From NCBI GenBank assembly GCA_001661515.1, contig LUVW01000003.1, positions 62,001 to 126,000 of the forward strand: a DNA stretch of 64,000 nt, given 5' to 3'. Position 1 is the stretch's first letter. Each line of letters begins with the position of its first letter. Below, piece after piece: positions 50,298 through 59,790 of the stretch. The notes below the pieces were generated by a model. The model saw only the letters and a list, made by a program, of their open reading frames with translations. It did not search any database and was not told the DNA's origin. Source of the DNA: Capniomyces stellatus. Its lineage: Eukaryota; Kickxellomycota; Harpellomycetes; Harpellales; Legeriomycetaceae. Made by a program: the position numbers and the translations under genes.

Positions 50298-52802
50298 ATG
50301 TTGGATTGGGCAGAACATATCGAGGAAGTCAAAAAGGGCAGCATTTCCAAATTTAAACAAGATTACACAAAAAAATGTTCGATTGTTGAAAATTGCAAGG
50401 GAAACCTACCACCTCCACTTACAGGAGGGACCTTGACTTACCTGGATGGAAAAGTATATTTATTTGGAGGGAAATTGGTTAATAAAAACGAGCTGCTGCA
50501 AAATATGTACGTTTATAACATTCAAGAGCGGGTTTGGGCGATAGTTGAGGAAACTAATAGATCAAGCGCAGACAAAGCCGACTACAGCACTATAAACATG
50601 AATGTGTATAAAGCAGCTTACGGGGCTAAAGCAACTGATCCCAAAGCAAACAAAAAGTCCAAAAGACCAAGGTTTTTTCATACAACTACGGCCTTTAGGC
50701 ATTATCTGATAATATTTGGAGGAATTGGCTTGAGAACGTATATAACCAACACTGAGGGAAGCGAAACAGCAGCCTCAATAGCGAAAAAAAACGTGTTTAG
50801 CGGGACCATCAACACTACGCTTGATAAGCTAGCAGATGAGTTCAATACCGAAAAGAAGAAAAAGAAGAAAATAAAAACAATCAGGAGGGTATTGCTAGAC
50901 GATGTAATTGTTTTTGACACTGTTGAGGGGCAGTGGATAAACCTGGAAGACGTTAAGGTGGAGAAACAGGAGCTGTCAGAAGAGTATTCAGAGTTGAACG
51001 TAAGCAGCAATATATTGGAGTCTATCATTGAAGGCGGCAAGACAAGGAATAAATCAGATGGAAATAAGCTTATAACTACGCTGGCTGAGGTCAAGTCCCC
51101 ACAGCCTCGATATGCACATCTGGCGGCATTGGTACACAACAAGCAGCTGTTAATCGTTGGAGGGCAGGGTGCATCTGAAGAATACATAATGGAGTATAAT
51201 GTATATGACTTTGAGAAACAGGCATGGATAGCTAGACGGACGTTTGGTGACGAGGTTGGGGCATACCGGTCAACGATGGTATCTTCACCTGATGGCGGGG
51301 CTTTGATATTTACCAATTACAACTTTAGAGAAGTGCGACAACAGCTGTTTGCTATTGGACAGGGACCTGAGTACAAGCTTACCGATATTGGGCTGGAGGC
51401 GAACAAACGTAGGCCGCCAGGATTTAGATTTCCTAGTGGACATATGGCAGACAAAAACACGCTGTTGGTGTCTGGAATATTGGTGAATAACGATGAAAAG
51501 AGTGTGTTTAGTTTATGGGCGTACAACTTGCAAAATAGAATGTGGTTTGAGCTGCTTTCTGACGCGGATGAGAGAAAGGGGAGCTGGAGCCAAGGCGTTG
51601 TTGCTGGTTCAATTCAACACTATGCTGTGTTTGGGGATTCGCAGCGCATTCTTGAAGAGGACTATAAAATCAGAAGAAACAACTACAACAATGTTATGGA
51701 GATAGACTTGGGGTCGGTTGGGCTGACTAGACAGAAGGTCAGTAGAGCAGATGTGGTTTTTGGAACGCTTGTGATGCCTGTTGATGCTGGAGTAGAATCA
51801 GGGTTTGATGAGTCCAAGTATCTGCAGTTTGCAATGGAAGACAGCGTTGACCAGCAAGAGTTTGCTCAAGAATTAGGTGCGTTGACCTTAACAATGCAGC
51901 AGTTCAACGACGTCTGGCTGGAAACTACCGATGGAAAGTGGATTCCTGTGAGCTCAACGCTGCTAAGCAAAAGGTGCCCAAAGATGTGCGAAAAATGGAA
52001 CATAAACCCAGCACATGCAAAGGTACAGTCCGTTGGTCCAGATGGGTATAACTATGCGAATAGCCAAAGCATGGTTGATATTGGGCAAAACGGGTATAGC
52101 TTGTCAGTGAACACTCTAACACAGTTACAATCTCACTCCAGGTCTCACTCCAGGTCCCAGTCCAGGTCCCAATCACAGTCCAACCAGCCCAAAACCTCAA
52201 GAAGCTTAGCTCGTGTTTCAGTTCCTGAAAAGAGTGATGTAGTAAAAATACTTATCGAGTTTGTATATTCCGGTGTGCTGGACGTAGCTATGGATTTTTC
52301 CAACTTTCAATCCAGCCATATCGATTATGCTAGACGAACCATAACCGTGTTGAGCCGACTGCTAGCTTTGAGCCAGGAGTGGAAGTTTCCTGAGCTCACT
52401 GCGGCTGTTTCGATTTTGTTTTACCAACAAATCGACTTGAGGTCTGCTCTAATAGTCCTTGATGCAATTCGCCAGTCCAGGCTGCCTGAAATTGAGTCCT
52501 ACTGTTTGACCGTTTTAAAAGAGTGTGGCGACTACTCTACTTGGAGAAATAGCTTTGTGTGGAACAGCATTTCTGAATCCACTCGCCATTTGGTTGAAAG
52601 CAAAATTGTTGAGCCTTTGTTTGTCAAGTATAACTTGGACATCCAAGCAAGTAAAAGCGATTTGACAACAGTAGGCACTGAAGCTCTTCCTCAACCAATA
52701 CTTAACTCAAAATTTACTTCAGTTACCAAATCAACCGACATAATTGATAATAATCAGCTTTATGGGTCTACCAAATCGATTAAAAGCGCTGGGAACCATT
52801 GA
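50298..52802 (+). CDS. Kelch-repeat and BTB domain protein (RAL2/LZTR1-like layout)
   Basis: One exon, 834 residues from the first ATG (50298). Kelch strands are visible as GGTLTYLDGKVYLFGGK, RFFHTTTAFRHYLIIFGGIG, QPRYAHLAALVHNKQLLIVGGQG and FRFPSGHMADKNTLLVSG. These form an N-terminal beta-propeller of about 480 residues with a Lys-rich insert near residue 205. A BTB fold follows: FNDVWLETTDGKWIPVSSTLLSKRCPKM, interrupted by a Ser/Arg/Gln repeat, then VKILIEFVYSGVLD, and a BACK-like helical tail (LSRLLALSQEWKFPEL). The order Kelch then split BTB matches S. pombe Ral2, a Ras-pathway protein, and animal LZTR1, a cullin-3 adaptor for Ras degradation. That functional link is by layout only. Yeast-type Kelch proteins lacking BTB are excluded by the C-terminal half. 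Confidence 0.75.
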   Translation: MLDWAEHIEEVKKGSISKFKQDYTKKCSIVENCKGNLPPPLTGGTLTYLDGKVYLFGGKLVNKNELLQNMYVYNIQERVWAIVEETNRSSADKADYSTINMNVYKAAYGAKATDPKANKKSKRPRFFHTTTAFRHYLIIFGGIGLRTYITNTEGSETAASIAKKNVFSGTINTTLDKLADEFNTEKKKKKKIKTIRRVLLDDVIVFDTVEGQWINLEDVKVEKQELSEEYSELNVSSNILESIIEGGKTRNKSDGNKLITTLAEVKSPQPRYAHLAALVHNKQLLIVGGQGASEEYIMEYNVYDFEKQAWIARRTFGDEVGAYRSTMVSSPDGGALIFTNYNFREVRQQLFAIGQGPEYKLTDIGLEANKRRPPGFRFPSGHMADKNTLLVSGILVNNDEKSVFSLWAYNLQNRMWFELLSDADERKGSWSQGVVAGSIQHYAVFGDSQRILEEDYKIRRNNYNNVMEIDLGSVGLTRQKVSRADVVFGTLVMPVDAGVESGFDESKYLQFAMEDSVDQQEFAQELGALTLTMQQFNDVWLETTDGKWIPVSSTLLSKRCPKMCEKWNINPAHAKVQSVGPDGYNYANSQSMVDIGQNGYSLSVNTLTQLQSHSRSHSRSQSRSQSQSNQPKTSRSLARVSVPEKSDVVKILIEFVYSGVLDVAMDFSNFQSSHIDYARRTITVLSRLLALSQEWKFPELTAAVSILFYQQIDLRSALIVLDAIRQSRLPEIESYCLTVLKECGDYSTWRNSFVWNSISESTRHLVESKIVEPLFVKYNLDIQASKSDLTTVGTEALPQPILNSKFTSVTKSTDIIDNNQLYGSTKSIKSAGNH
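52130..52180 (+). repeat. Ser-His/Gln-Ser-Arg repeat splitting the BTB domain
   Basis: A 12-nt unit (CACTCCAGGTCT drifting to CAGTCCAGGTCC) repeated about four times in frame inside the Kelch/BTB gene. Confidence 0.8.
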
Positions 52803-53203
52803 TATCTTTTTTTCTTTAATAAATAACAGCAATTTCACTAGTGACACTAACTGTTATAGTAATGGCGGTGGTTTTGACAATAGTAATATTTGTGGTCATG
52901 GTAATAGTAACATTTGTAGTCTTTGTAATAATAAAGATGACAATAATAATAGCCGTTTACAATAGATCTGTGGTTTTCAGTGGTTTATTATTTACTAAAA
53001 AAAAAAAAACATGACAATACAACTTTTTTTAAACTTAAACAAACCAACTGACTTTTGATCTTTAAACGCCATTTTTTTGCAATGAAATTAACAACTATCG
53101 TTTTATGAGCTGTTATAAATCAGCAAAAATAACCACCATCACCCTCGAATTTTGATCTTGCTGAAGCGGTTCTGGGTAAACGTACAGCAATGGACCCCCC
53201 CCT
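52803..53203. other. Convergent 3' region of Kelch gene and ALG12
   Basis: 0.4 kb. The left part has an AGTAAYATTTG-like degenerate repeat (52855-52950); an A run and a C run (53196) lie further right. Both 3' UTRs end here. Confidence 0.5.
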
Positions 53204-55662
53204 TTAGTTTTCCTTTTTTCGTTTCATTAGCCATACTTTTGGCGCAATATTGATTATGCTCACCAGGTCTGACTTCAAATTCATGGCCAAATCAGCTGCA
53301 TGTACTGCAAAATGACTTGGATCTTTGAATAGCTTCAGGCCCGAGCTGTAGAACCTGCGTAAACCCGGTCTGCTAAATATCTGCAAATTAAGCCCGTCGT
53401 AGCCATCTACCACCCCTATCACTTCAAAGTCATCCAGATGAATAGTATAATTACTTGTAACCAGGTGCGTGTAACTGTTAAAGTCCGACTTTTCAGCCAG
53501 ACCTTCGGCTTTTGAGTATCTATTTAATAGCAACCGTGATCATTGTCATTAAATCAAACCAAGTTACAGTTTATACAAGCGTCAAATATTTATTAAAAAT
53601 TAAAGCCAGATCTACTTGCATCCAACCATCATTGATCTGGCCAAATCTTGTAACTCCAGTCATCGAGGAGTAAGTGTCTATATGCACTCGTACTTTTAAT
53701 TATAGGTTTGTTAGTTGTATATACATAGTAACAGTCAATTCTACAATTGTCTAGAGTCGCTTTAGAACTTTAAATGAGACTAACCATCTGTAGGCTGCTT
53801 TTCTATTTGGTGCAATTTTAATAATGCGTATCCACCTGGGTAGTTCATGGACGACACAGATACAGACAATAGCGATATAAATATGCCTGCCACCAATGCA
53901 AGAGCAGAAATAGCACGCAATAGAAGGATGCAAAGTCGTGTAAATGAGCCTACTTGACTCTTTCTTTCCCATCTATTCGGTGATGATTTAAACCAAGTTT
54001 CAAGTCTTGTGTAAAGTATATGCAAGTACTAGTGTAAATAGTATTAAAAGCAAAGCAAACTGCTAGAAAAGTATCTAAAGAATAAACGGAAATTTTTATA
54101 CTTTTTTTTAAAATAAAAAAACTTGCAATATTTCAATAAAAAAACAAAAAAAAACTTACATTGATACAGCTCCTACTGCAGCACAAATGTTGAATATAGG
54201 AATAGAATAAATAACAAACCGCCACTCCTTGTGTGGTAGTACGGAAAATACACAGACTGATACAAGGTTAGGAATCAACACCTTTAGGACCCTTCTACTC
54301 ACTAGTAGCGAAACTGCTATCAGCGGAATAGCTCCCAGCAATATCTTTGGTAAAAACCGACTAAAGTAAAAGTGCCATGGACTAACCTATTGATCAGAGT
54401 TACCATTACAGTTAGTCCAAGTGTGTATATAGCTGTATACATTAGTTCACTACGCCTGAACTTTTAAGTGGACAGTAAACTACTTTAATACAAGGTGCAA
54501 CCATTACCCCCCACAGTGAGCTTTTATTTCCTACAACATTGAAGTAAAACACTTTGAGCTCCGGCCACATAAAATATGTCTTCCAATAATAGGAATCGAT
54601 CAGTAGCACGGCTGCTAAACAAAATGCCGCTGTCTTCAACGATGACTTTATAAACTGCCTGCAAGCCAAATGGTTTTGAATCAGCTCTGATGCAATCATC
54701 GGGATAGAGAAAGCCAGTGTATCGAATCTAAACAAAACCGCAGATATTACCAAGTATACCACCATTTTTGACGAAAAGGCTCTTTGGAACTGACTCGAGA
54801 CTGCCGAGTTTGAATCTAACCAGTAGCTTTGAGCCATCATCACTACCATTTTTGTAGCAATTACATGATTATTTATAGGTACAAAAGCACGCTTTACGGG
54901 AATAATCGGATGTCAATAAGCAAAACAATTAGTGGAGAAAGAAAAAAAAAGCAATGATCTGTATAGAGCTTTGTGAACATACTGGTAACCAATGCAAAGG
55001 AGTTCCCTATGGTCCGACTGCTCCAGAAAACAAAATGAAACTGACATAAGCATATTATTCTATAGAAAAATGCGGCCTGGACGTTAAACATGTTGGAAAC
55101 AGACTTTTCCAATCTTCCATTCGCAATCGACACAAGAATTCCTAGAATCACCCTAACTATAAAAGTAAACGCGATATAGCCATTATTACACCGTACAATA
55201 GGAAATTGCTATAAAGCTGTAAATAATATGGGCAAGTAAGTACCTGTTACTTGTGTATAAAATTCTATATTTCGGATAGCCAAATACCCAAAGACAAGCT
55301 TTAATGGGTACGTTAGAATCGAAAGAATTATTGGTCCGATGAATGTTCTTGGCACAACTCCTGGGAACTCAAAGTGGTCGTACTAGGAATTTAATCGAAT
55401 TCGACATTTTATTTCAATGCTAGCTAAACTCCCCCCCCCCCCCCCNNNNNNNNNNNNNCCCCCCCCCCCCCCCCAAAGTCCGGTGAACAAATTACACTCA
55501 CTTGACCGATTAATAGAAACAGTATATTTTGCTTACATTGTTATTGACAACTCCCCATTTCAAAATGTCATGTACTGCCTGGATAGAAAAGCTTTCTTCG
55601 ACTTTGGTGTATGGACAGATTAATACATAGGCAGTCGTTAATATCGCAAATAATAAATCCAT
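53204..55662 (-). CDS. ALG12: ALG12, dolichyl-P-Man:Man7GlcNAc2-PP-dolichol alpha-1,6-mannosyltransferase
   Basis: Eight exons: 55662-55537, 55382-55244, 55156-54983, 54842-54508, 54386-54160, 54005-53785, 53686-53620, 53519-53204; 534 residues, matching yeast Alg12 (551). ALG12 is an ER GT22 mannosyltransferase that adds the eighth mannose to the N-glycan precursor in the lumen. Diagnostic blocks: [17 protein letters not shown] near the N-terminus (lumenal catalytic acidic pair), [14 protein letters not shown], the middle [31 protein letters not shown] (GT22 HKE motif), [11 protein letters not shown], and [18 protein letters not shown]. The last intron uses a GC donor (AT|gcaagt), needed to restore GWIYSK, equivalent to WRYDK in human ALG12. 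Multiple membrane helices are visible. Intron 1 holds a poly-C assembly gap. About ten transmembrane segments are expected. Confidence 0.94.
55446..55458. other. Assembly gap in poly-C tract (ALG12 intron 1)
   Basis: Thirteen N flanked by C runs on both sides; intronic. Confidence 0.95.
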
Positions 55663-55763
55663 CTTGGAATGTGAATCTTGCTCTGAAGAAACAGATTCGT
55701 ATGAAACGTATTAATCGAGCACTGTGTGAATCTTTGAATTAAATCTCCTCGGTATTTATATTA

Positions 55764-56003
55764 TCACAAATTATGAGTACTGGCCTTCAAAGTCCCCCCT
55801 CCTATCGAATATTCGGAGTTTAGAGCGATTATGATGGCTTTTAGCTCAAGGTATTTCACTGGTTGCCAATTAATATTCAAAATTATCAAGGTAAAATTAG
55901 CTGAAACCAAAACTTTAGACCACCAATTAGCTAGCCAGCTTTCAATGTTTGGTAAATCATAAAAACGAAAAATGCCCATTGCTCGAGCAATACCGTCTAC
56001 TGT
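55764..56003 (-). mobile_element. Possible retroelement RNase H fragment
   Basis: An 80-codon frame read leftward. It contains SWLANWWSKVL and, after about 20 residues, INWQPVKYLELKAIIIALNSE. The latter resembles the helix of retroelement RNase H domains that reads IN-x-x-ELKA-x-x-AL. A stop precedes it and no companion polymerase is nearby, so it would be a relic. Upstream of ALG12's start codon, it could also overlap its promoter. Confidence 0.3.
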
Positions 56004-56191
56004 TTACATGATTTTTACTGGCTTGTTGTATGCTTTTATCCTTTGAGAAATTAGAACGAATAAGTAATAAATGGAAGCCAAAATGAAACAACATCACAAT
56101 AAACGGATATTGCTTTGGCAGCTTATAATGAAAATAGAACCAAAATAACAACTATACAAGCTGTTGGGTTCAAGTAAAATGGCAAAAAGAC

Positions 56192-56197
56192 AAAAAA
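56192..56197 (-). terminator. Pol III terminator of tRNA-Lys
   Basis: Six consecutive T on the minus strand, 3 nt after the tRNA-Lys 3' end; a second T run follows. Confidence 0.75.
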
Positions 56198-56200
56198 TAG

Positions 56201-56273
56201 CGCCCAATGTGGGGATCGAACCCACAGCCTTGAGATTAAAAGTCTCACGCTCTACCAATTGAGCTAACCGGGC
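56201..56273 (-). tRNA. tRNA-Lys (anticodon TTT)
   Basis: 73 nt on the minus strand. The acceptor stem is GCCCGGT/ATTGGGC with two G-T pairs and discriminator G. D arm TAGCTCAATTGGTAGAGC, anticodon stem TGAGA/TCTCA with loop CTTTTAA (anticodon TTT), T arm GTGGG-TTCGATC-CCCAC. No intron. Confidence 0.95.
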
Positions 56274-56627
56274 CCATTTTTGTCAGCAAAAAGTTGAGCT
56301 CATAGACTACTGGGCTTTTCTGTGATTAACCAAGAAGCTGATCAGGCACATATCACCTTTACCTACTTGCAAACTTAAAATGAACAACATTAACATACCC
56401 ATGGTGTGTATACATCAACAACTTGATCAGTTGTAATGTTTATGGTGGTAAAGAGTTGGGAACTACCAGACGTTTTTTTATTATTATTGATATTAAGAAA
56501 TATAACACTACCAGACTTTTAATTTCAAATAACTAGTCATAAATTTATCAAGAAAGTCGATCTTGTGTTGGAATAAAACAAATGAATTAGTAAACACTGC
56601 TGTTCAAGTTAATACTGATATAAAAGT
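56274..56627. other. Spacer between tRNA-Lys and MCMBP
   Basis: About 350 bp of AT-rich DNA containing the MCMBP 3' UTR and the 5' flank of tRNA-Lys. Nothing else seen. Confidence 0.5.
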
Positions 56628-59600
56628 CTACTGTATCCTTTTCTTTCTTTCAGCCTCAAGCAAAACAACTTCGTTCCAAGTCTCTTCCGTCAATTCAGAC
56701 TCTAGCTTGCTTAAAGATAAAAGCCTATTCATTTAACAAAGAGAAAAGTTGTAAGTATTTGTTTAGGTTGTATGGGGGAGATGAGAGAAGCAGGTTCATG
56801 GTTTTATGATAGAAACAACAACAATAGTAATAGTAATAGTAATAGTAATAGTAATACCTTGCGACGGTGATAGAATTGAATAGATCGATTTGTGTTGGTA
56901 AGGTTTCGCCTTTGCTGTGTGCTTCCTTTCTTGATCTCGCAAAGTCGTCGGATATTAGCTACATGAGCAGTTTATTGTTGATTGGACTATTAAATAATTC
57001 TAGAATACCGGCGACAACAACATCATATTGGTTCTTAAACTCGGTTGGTGCAAGATAGTATTGACAGATGTCTTACGTCAGCAACAGACTGGGATATGTT
57101 AAATTGGCATTGACTAGCATCTGAAATGTATGCTCTGAATGTAGAAATAGACAGATCCTCAACAACGTTTAACACTGAATGCTTTAGATTCTCAGCAGCT
57201 GAGTCTGAGAGCTTGACTACAGCATCGGTCTAATAATCGGTTATTGATATAGTCAGTAATGCATGTTACTAAGGAAGCTCCGGTTTAGATGTGTTTACGT
57301 TTTCGCTATATTATGAACTGGTGGATAAAAACATAATTGGCTATACTTACGTTGATAATAGACTTTGCGTGCGATAAAACCAGGACTCTGACATCCAAGT
57401 CTATTTCGATTTGCTGGTATGGGTAAATGAAATCCAACTTCTGCTCGGTAGAAACTCTTTGAAGCGAGTTTAAGTTTCTTACGCCTTCAATTGAATCATT
57501 CATAAAATCAACAAAAATAAAGTAGGCGGTTTGGAGTTAGTTAGGAGAAAGAAGAAAAGAAAATACGCGGTAGCTGCGCAATCATAACATAGACACGGAA
57601 GTATTGATAAAAAAAATAACAATAAAAAAGTGTGTAAACCCCATAAATAAGCCCCCAAAGCTTTACAGGAATTATCGTACCTTGCTCTTCTAGCTTTCCT
57701 TCGTCCATTGTGGATTCGTCAATCGCTAATAGTGTAAGAGGACAAATCTGCAGCATTCCTGAGCGCAAACCTTCTTCGTTTTCTGCATTTGGCAACCAGG
57801 GGTATTTGTTGAGAAGCGACAACGATAGTGGTACTGACACAACGGCAGGAAGCAGAGATTTGATTGTCGTAAGAATGTTCTGAACTGCAATCGAATGGTT
57901 GTCAAGCGAACCTACGCCAAACGAAGTAGGCAACGAGCCTGCTTCCTCTGGGCGATTTGAGTTTGGGTCTTGAGGAATACCAGTCAGATTCAGTGATAAC
58001 TTTCCAGCTTTCTCAGCACCAATGTTTCTTTTGGGATTTACATATTTAGTTATTCACGCACGCAATTAGTTTGAGATTACAATCAATACAAGACTAACAA
58101 TTAAACCCGTAACAAAGTTTAGAAAAATACAGCTTTGACTTACGCCTTTGAGATAAGCAGCAACAAGATATACATTGCTACAAGATCATCTCCACCGACT
58201 GAGCTTTTGATATACTCCAAAATACCACTTCGGACTCGAGGGTCAGCTAAATTTTTAGCAGGAAATAAAAAAACAAAGCATTAATAAGCATTATACGTAT
58301 TAAATCACCGCTGCTTGTCTTTAAACCGCTGAAGCTGATTATAAAAGAAAAAGCAAAGTATCAGCTATATATATATAAATATAGACGCAAAGCCATATTT
58401 ACCTGCAGCAAATGTAGGGGTATACTTTGAGGTAAGCATGGTTAGTGGTGATGAGTACAAAGCCCGTATACATGGCCACTCTGCCCCATCCGAATTGTCG
58501 GTGCAACATTGGGCCCATTCGAATATTCCAACCACCTCTATAGCCTGATTGGCTCTGAAATCCTTGCTATCTCCATAAAACTATTATTGGGTTTTGAAAG
58601 ACATGCTTAGCACAAGCTTTTTTTTTTGGCTTACTTGAATATATTAGAAATTGATATAGAATGGCCCTACCTTTACTGCTGCAGACGAATGTTTTGACAA
58701 TGGCAAAGGAAATCGTGTTTTACTCCGTTCTAAAAACTGCTGGTTGACTTCGTCACTTACTTGCTGATCCGAAAATTCCAACTCTGAAATTCTAGTATTA
58801 GGCGCATTTTTTAGAAACCAATTTAAAATACAATATATTCGATATATATCCTATGATGCCTTCAACTATGCTCACATCAACTTTACTCACTCTTGGTTTA
58901 GCCAATCCGATCTCCCAGGAATACTGGTGCAGTACATCACTTCGGTATCAGTAACGAGATTATGGTTGAACTCGCTTACTTTTTCCCAGTCACCGCTGAT
59001 ATCCTATTTGTAGAAATTGAAATGCCTAAACTTTAACCATTACTCCCAAAACAAATATTGTTTAGCTATTCAGTTAATAAAAAAAGCATACCTTTTCTTG
59101 GACAGAATATTGAATAAAGTCTATAGTCTTGTAGCGTCAATTGGGCAGTATATTTAGTGCAAGCTTAATGGCAACAACTCGAGCAAACGCTTATATCAAC
59201 TGACCAATATTTAAAGATTCTGGATAGAAGAAAAAAAAAGCGCGGGCAATTCAGCTTGTTGAAATAAAGCAGGTAATCTGCATTTATTTATTTTATTATT
59301 TTGGCTTACTTTCTCATTGGTTGACGAATTTTCGAGCTCAATTCCTATCAATTGCATCTCTTTTGCAAAGTTGGGGTCTTGCACCATGCACTCGAATCTT
59401 ACAATAGCCCCTTGCTTTAAGTTTTTCAAATTTGCGCCATCATAATTTTGCACCTAACAATTAAAAGCAGTTTTACATTAGATTCGTTTGCTAAATCATG
59501 ACATTCAAAAGCGGTGACCTTTGTCGCCAAGCTGGTTTTTATTAAACTAAAACGTATCAATTTGGCCAAACCCCACTGCCAACCTTTTGCTAAAAGTATT

Positions 59601-59790
59601 CAATTTTGGGTTTGGGTTTGAGCTTGGGTTTGGTTTTGGGTTTGAAAACAAAACATGTGCTTACTTGGCTATATATCCCTGAAGAAGAAAGGATTTCTTG
59701 GTATTTTTGCTGTATTATCTCACTGGTTTTCCTGGCAGCAGCTACCTTGTCGCTTTGTAATGATAGTTGTTCGTCTAAAATTTCCCCCAT
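56628..59790 (-). CDS. MCMBP: MCM complex-binding protein (MCMBP/Mcb1/ETG1)
   Basis: Twelve exons: 59790-59665, 59453-59310, 59127-59092, 59003-58891, 58791-58671, 58580-58403, 58246-58144, 58027-57681, 57484-57351, 57229-57077, 56958-56858, 56724-56628; 550 residues. MCMBP binds MCM subunits and helps assemble or unload the replicative helicase; S. pombe Mcb1 and plant ETG1 are homologues. Family blocks in order: QGAIVRFECMVQD, VMYCTSIPGRSDWL, VVGIFEW, GDDLVAMYILLLLISKA, GKLSLNLTGIP, CPLTLLAIDESTMDEGKLEEQG, VRNLNSLQRVSTEQKLDFIYPYQQIEIDLDVRVLVLS, and the C-terminal LISDDFARSRK and ARLLSLSKLESELTEETW. Every junction keeps phase, including the 36-nt exon 3. Human MCMBP is 642 residues, so this is somewhat short. 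It is the most intron-rich gene in the window. Confidence 0.92.
56823..56855. repeat. AATAGT repeat at the last MCMBP intron donor
   Basis: About five 6-nt copies directly adjoining the 5' splice site at 56857. Confidence 0.85.
59605..59655. repeat. GGGTTTG-type repeat in MCMBP intron 1
   Basis: Degenerate G-rich/T-rich units (GGGTTTG, GAGCTTG, GGTTTTG) over about 50 bp just inside MCMBP intron 1. Reminiscent of telomere-like repeats but irregular. Confidence 0.7.

Noticed and set aside
50702..51316. A 204-codon minus-strand frame
   Set aside because: Antisense shadow of the Kelch domain; no start context or family similarity.
53616..53619. Donor CAA|gtagat for the last ALG12 intron
   Set aside because: It leaves phase 0, which puts the final exon out of frame; the GC donor 3 nt upstream restores phase and the conserved motif.
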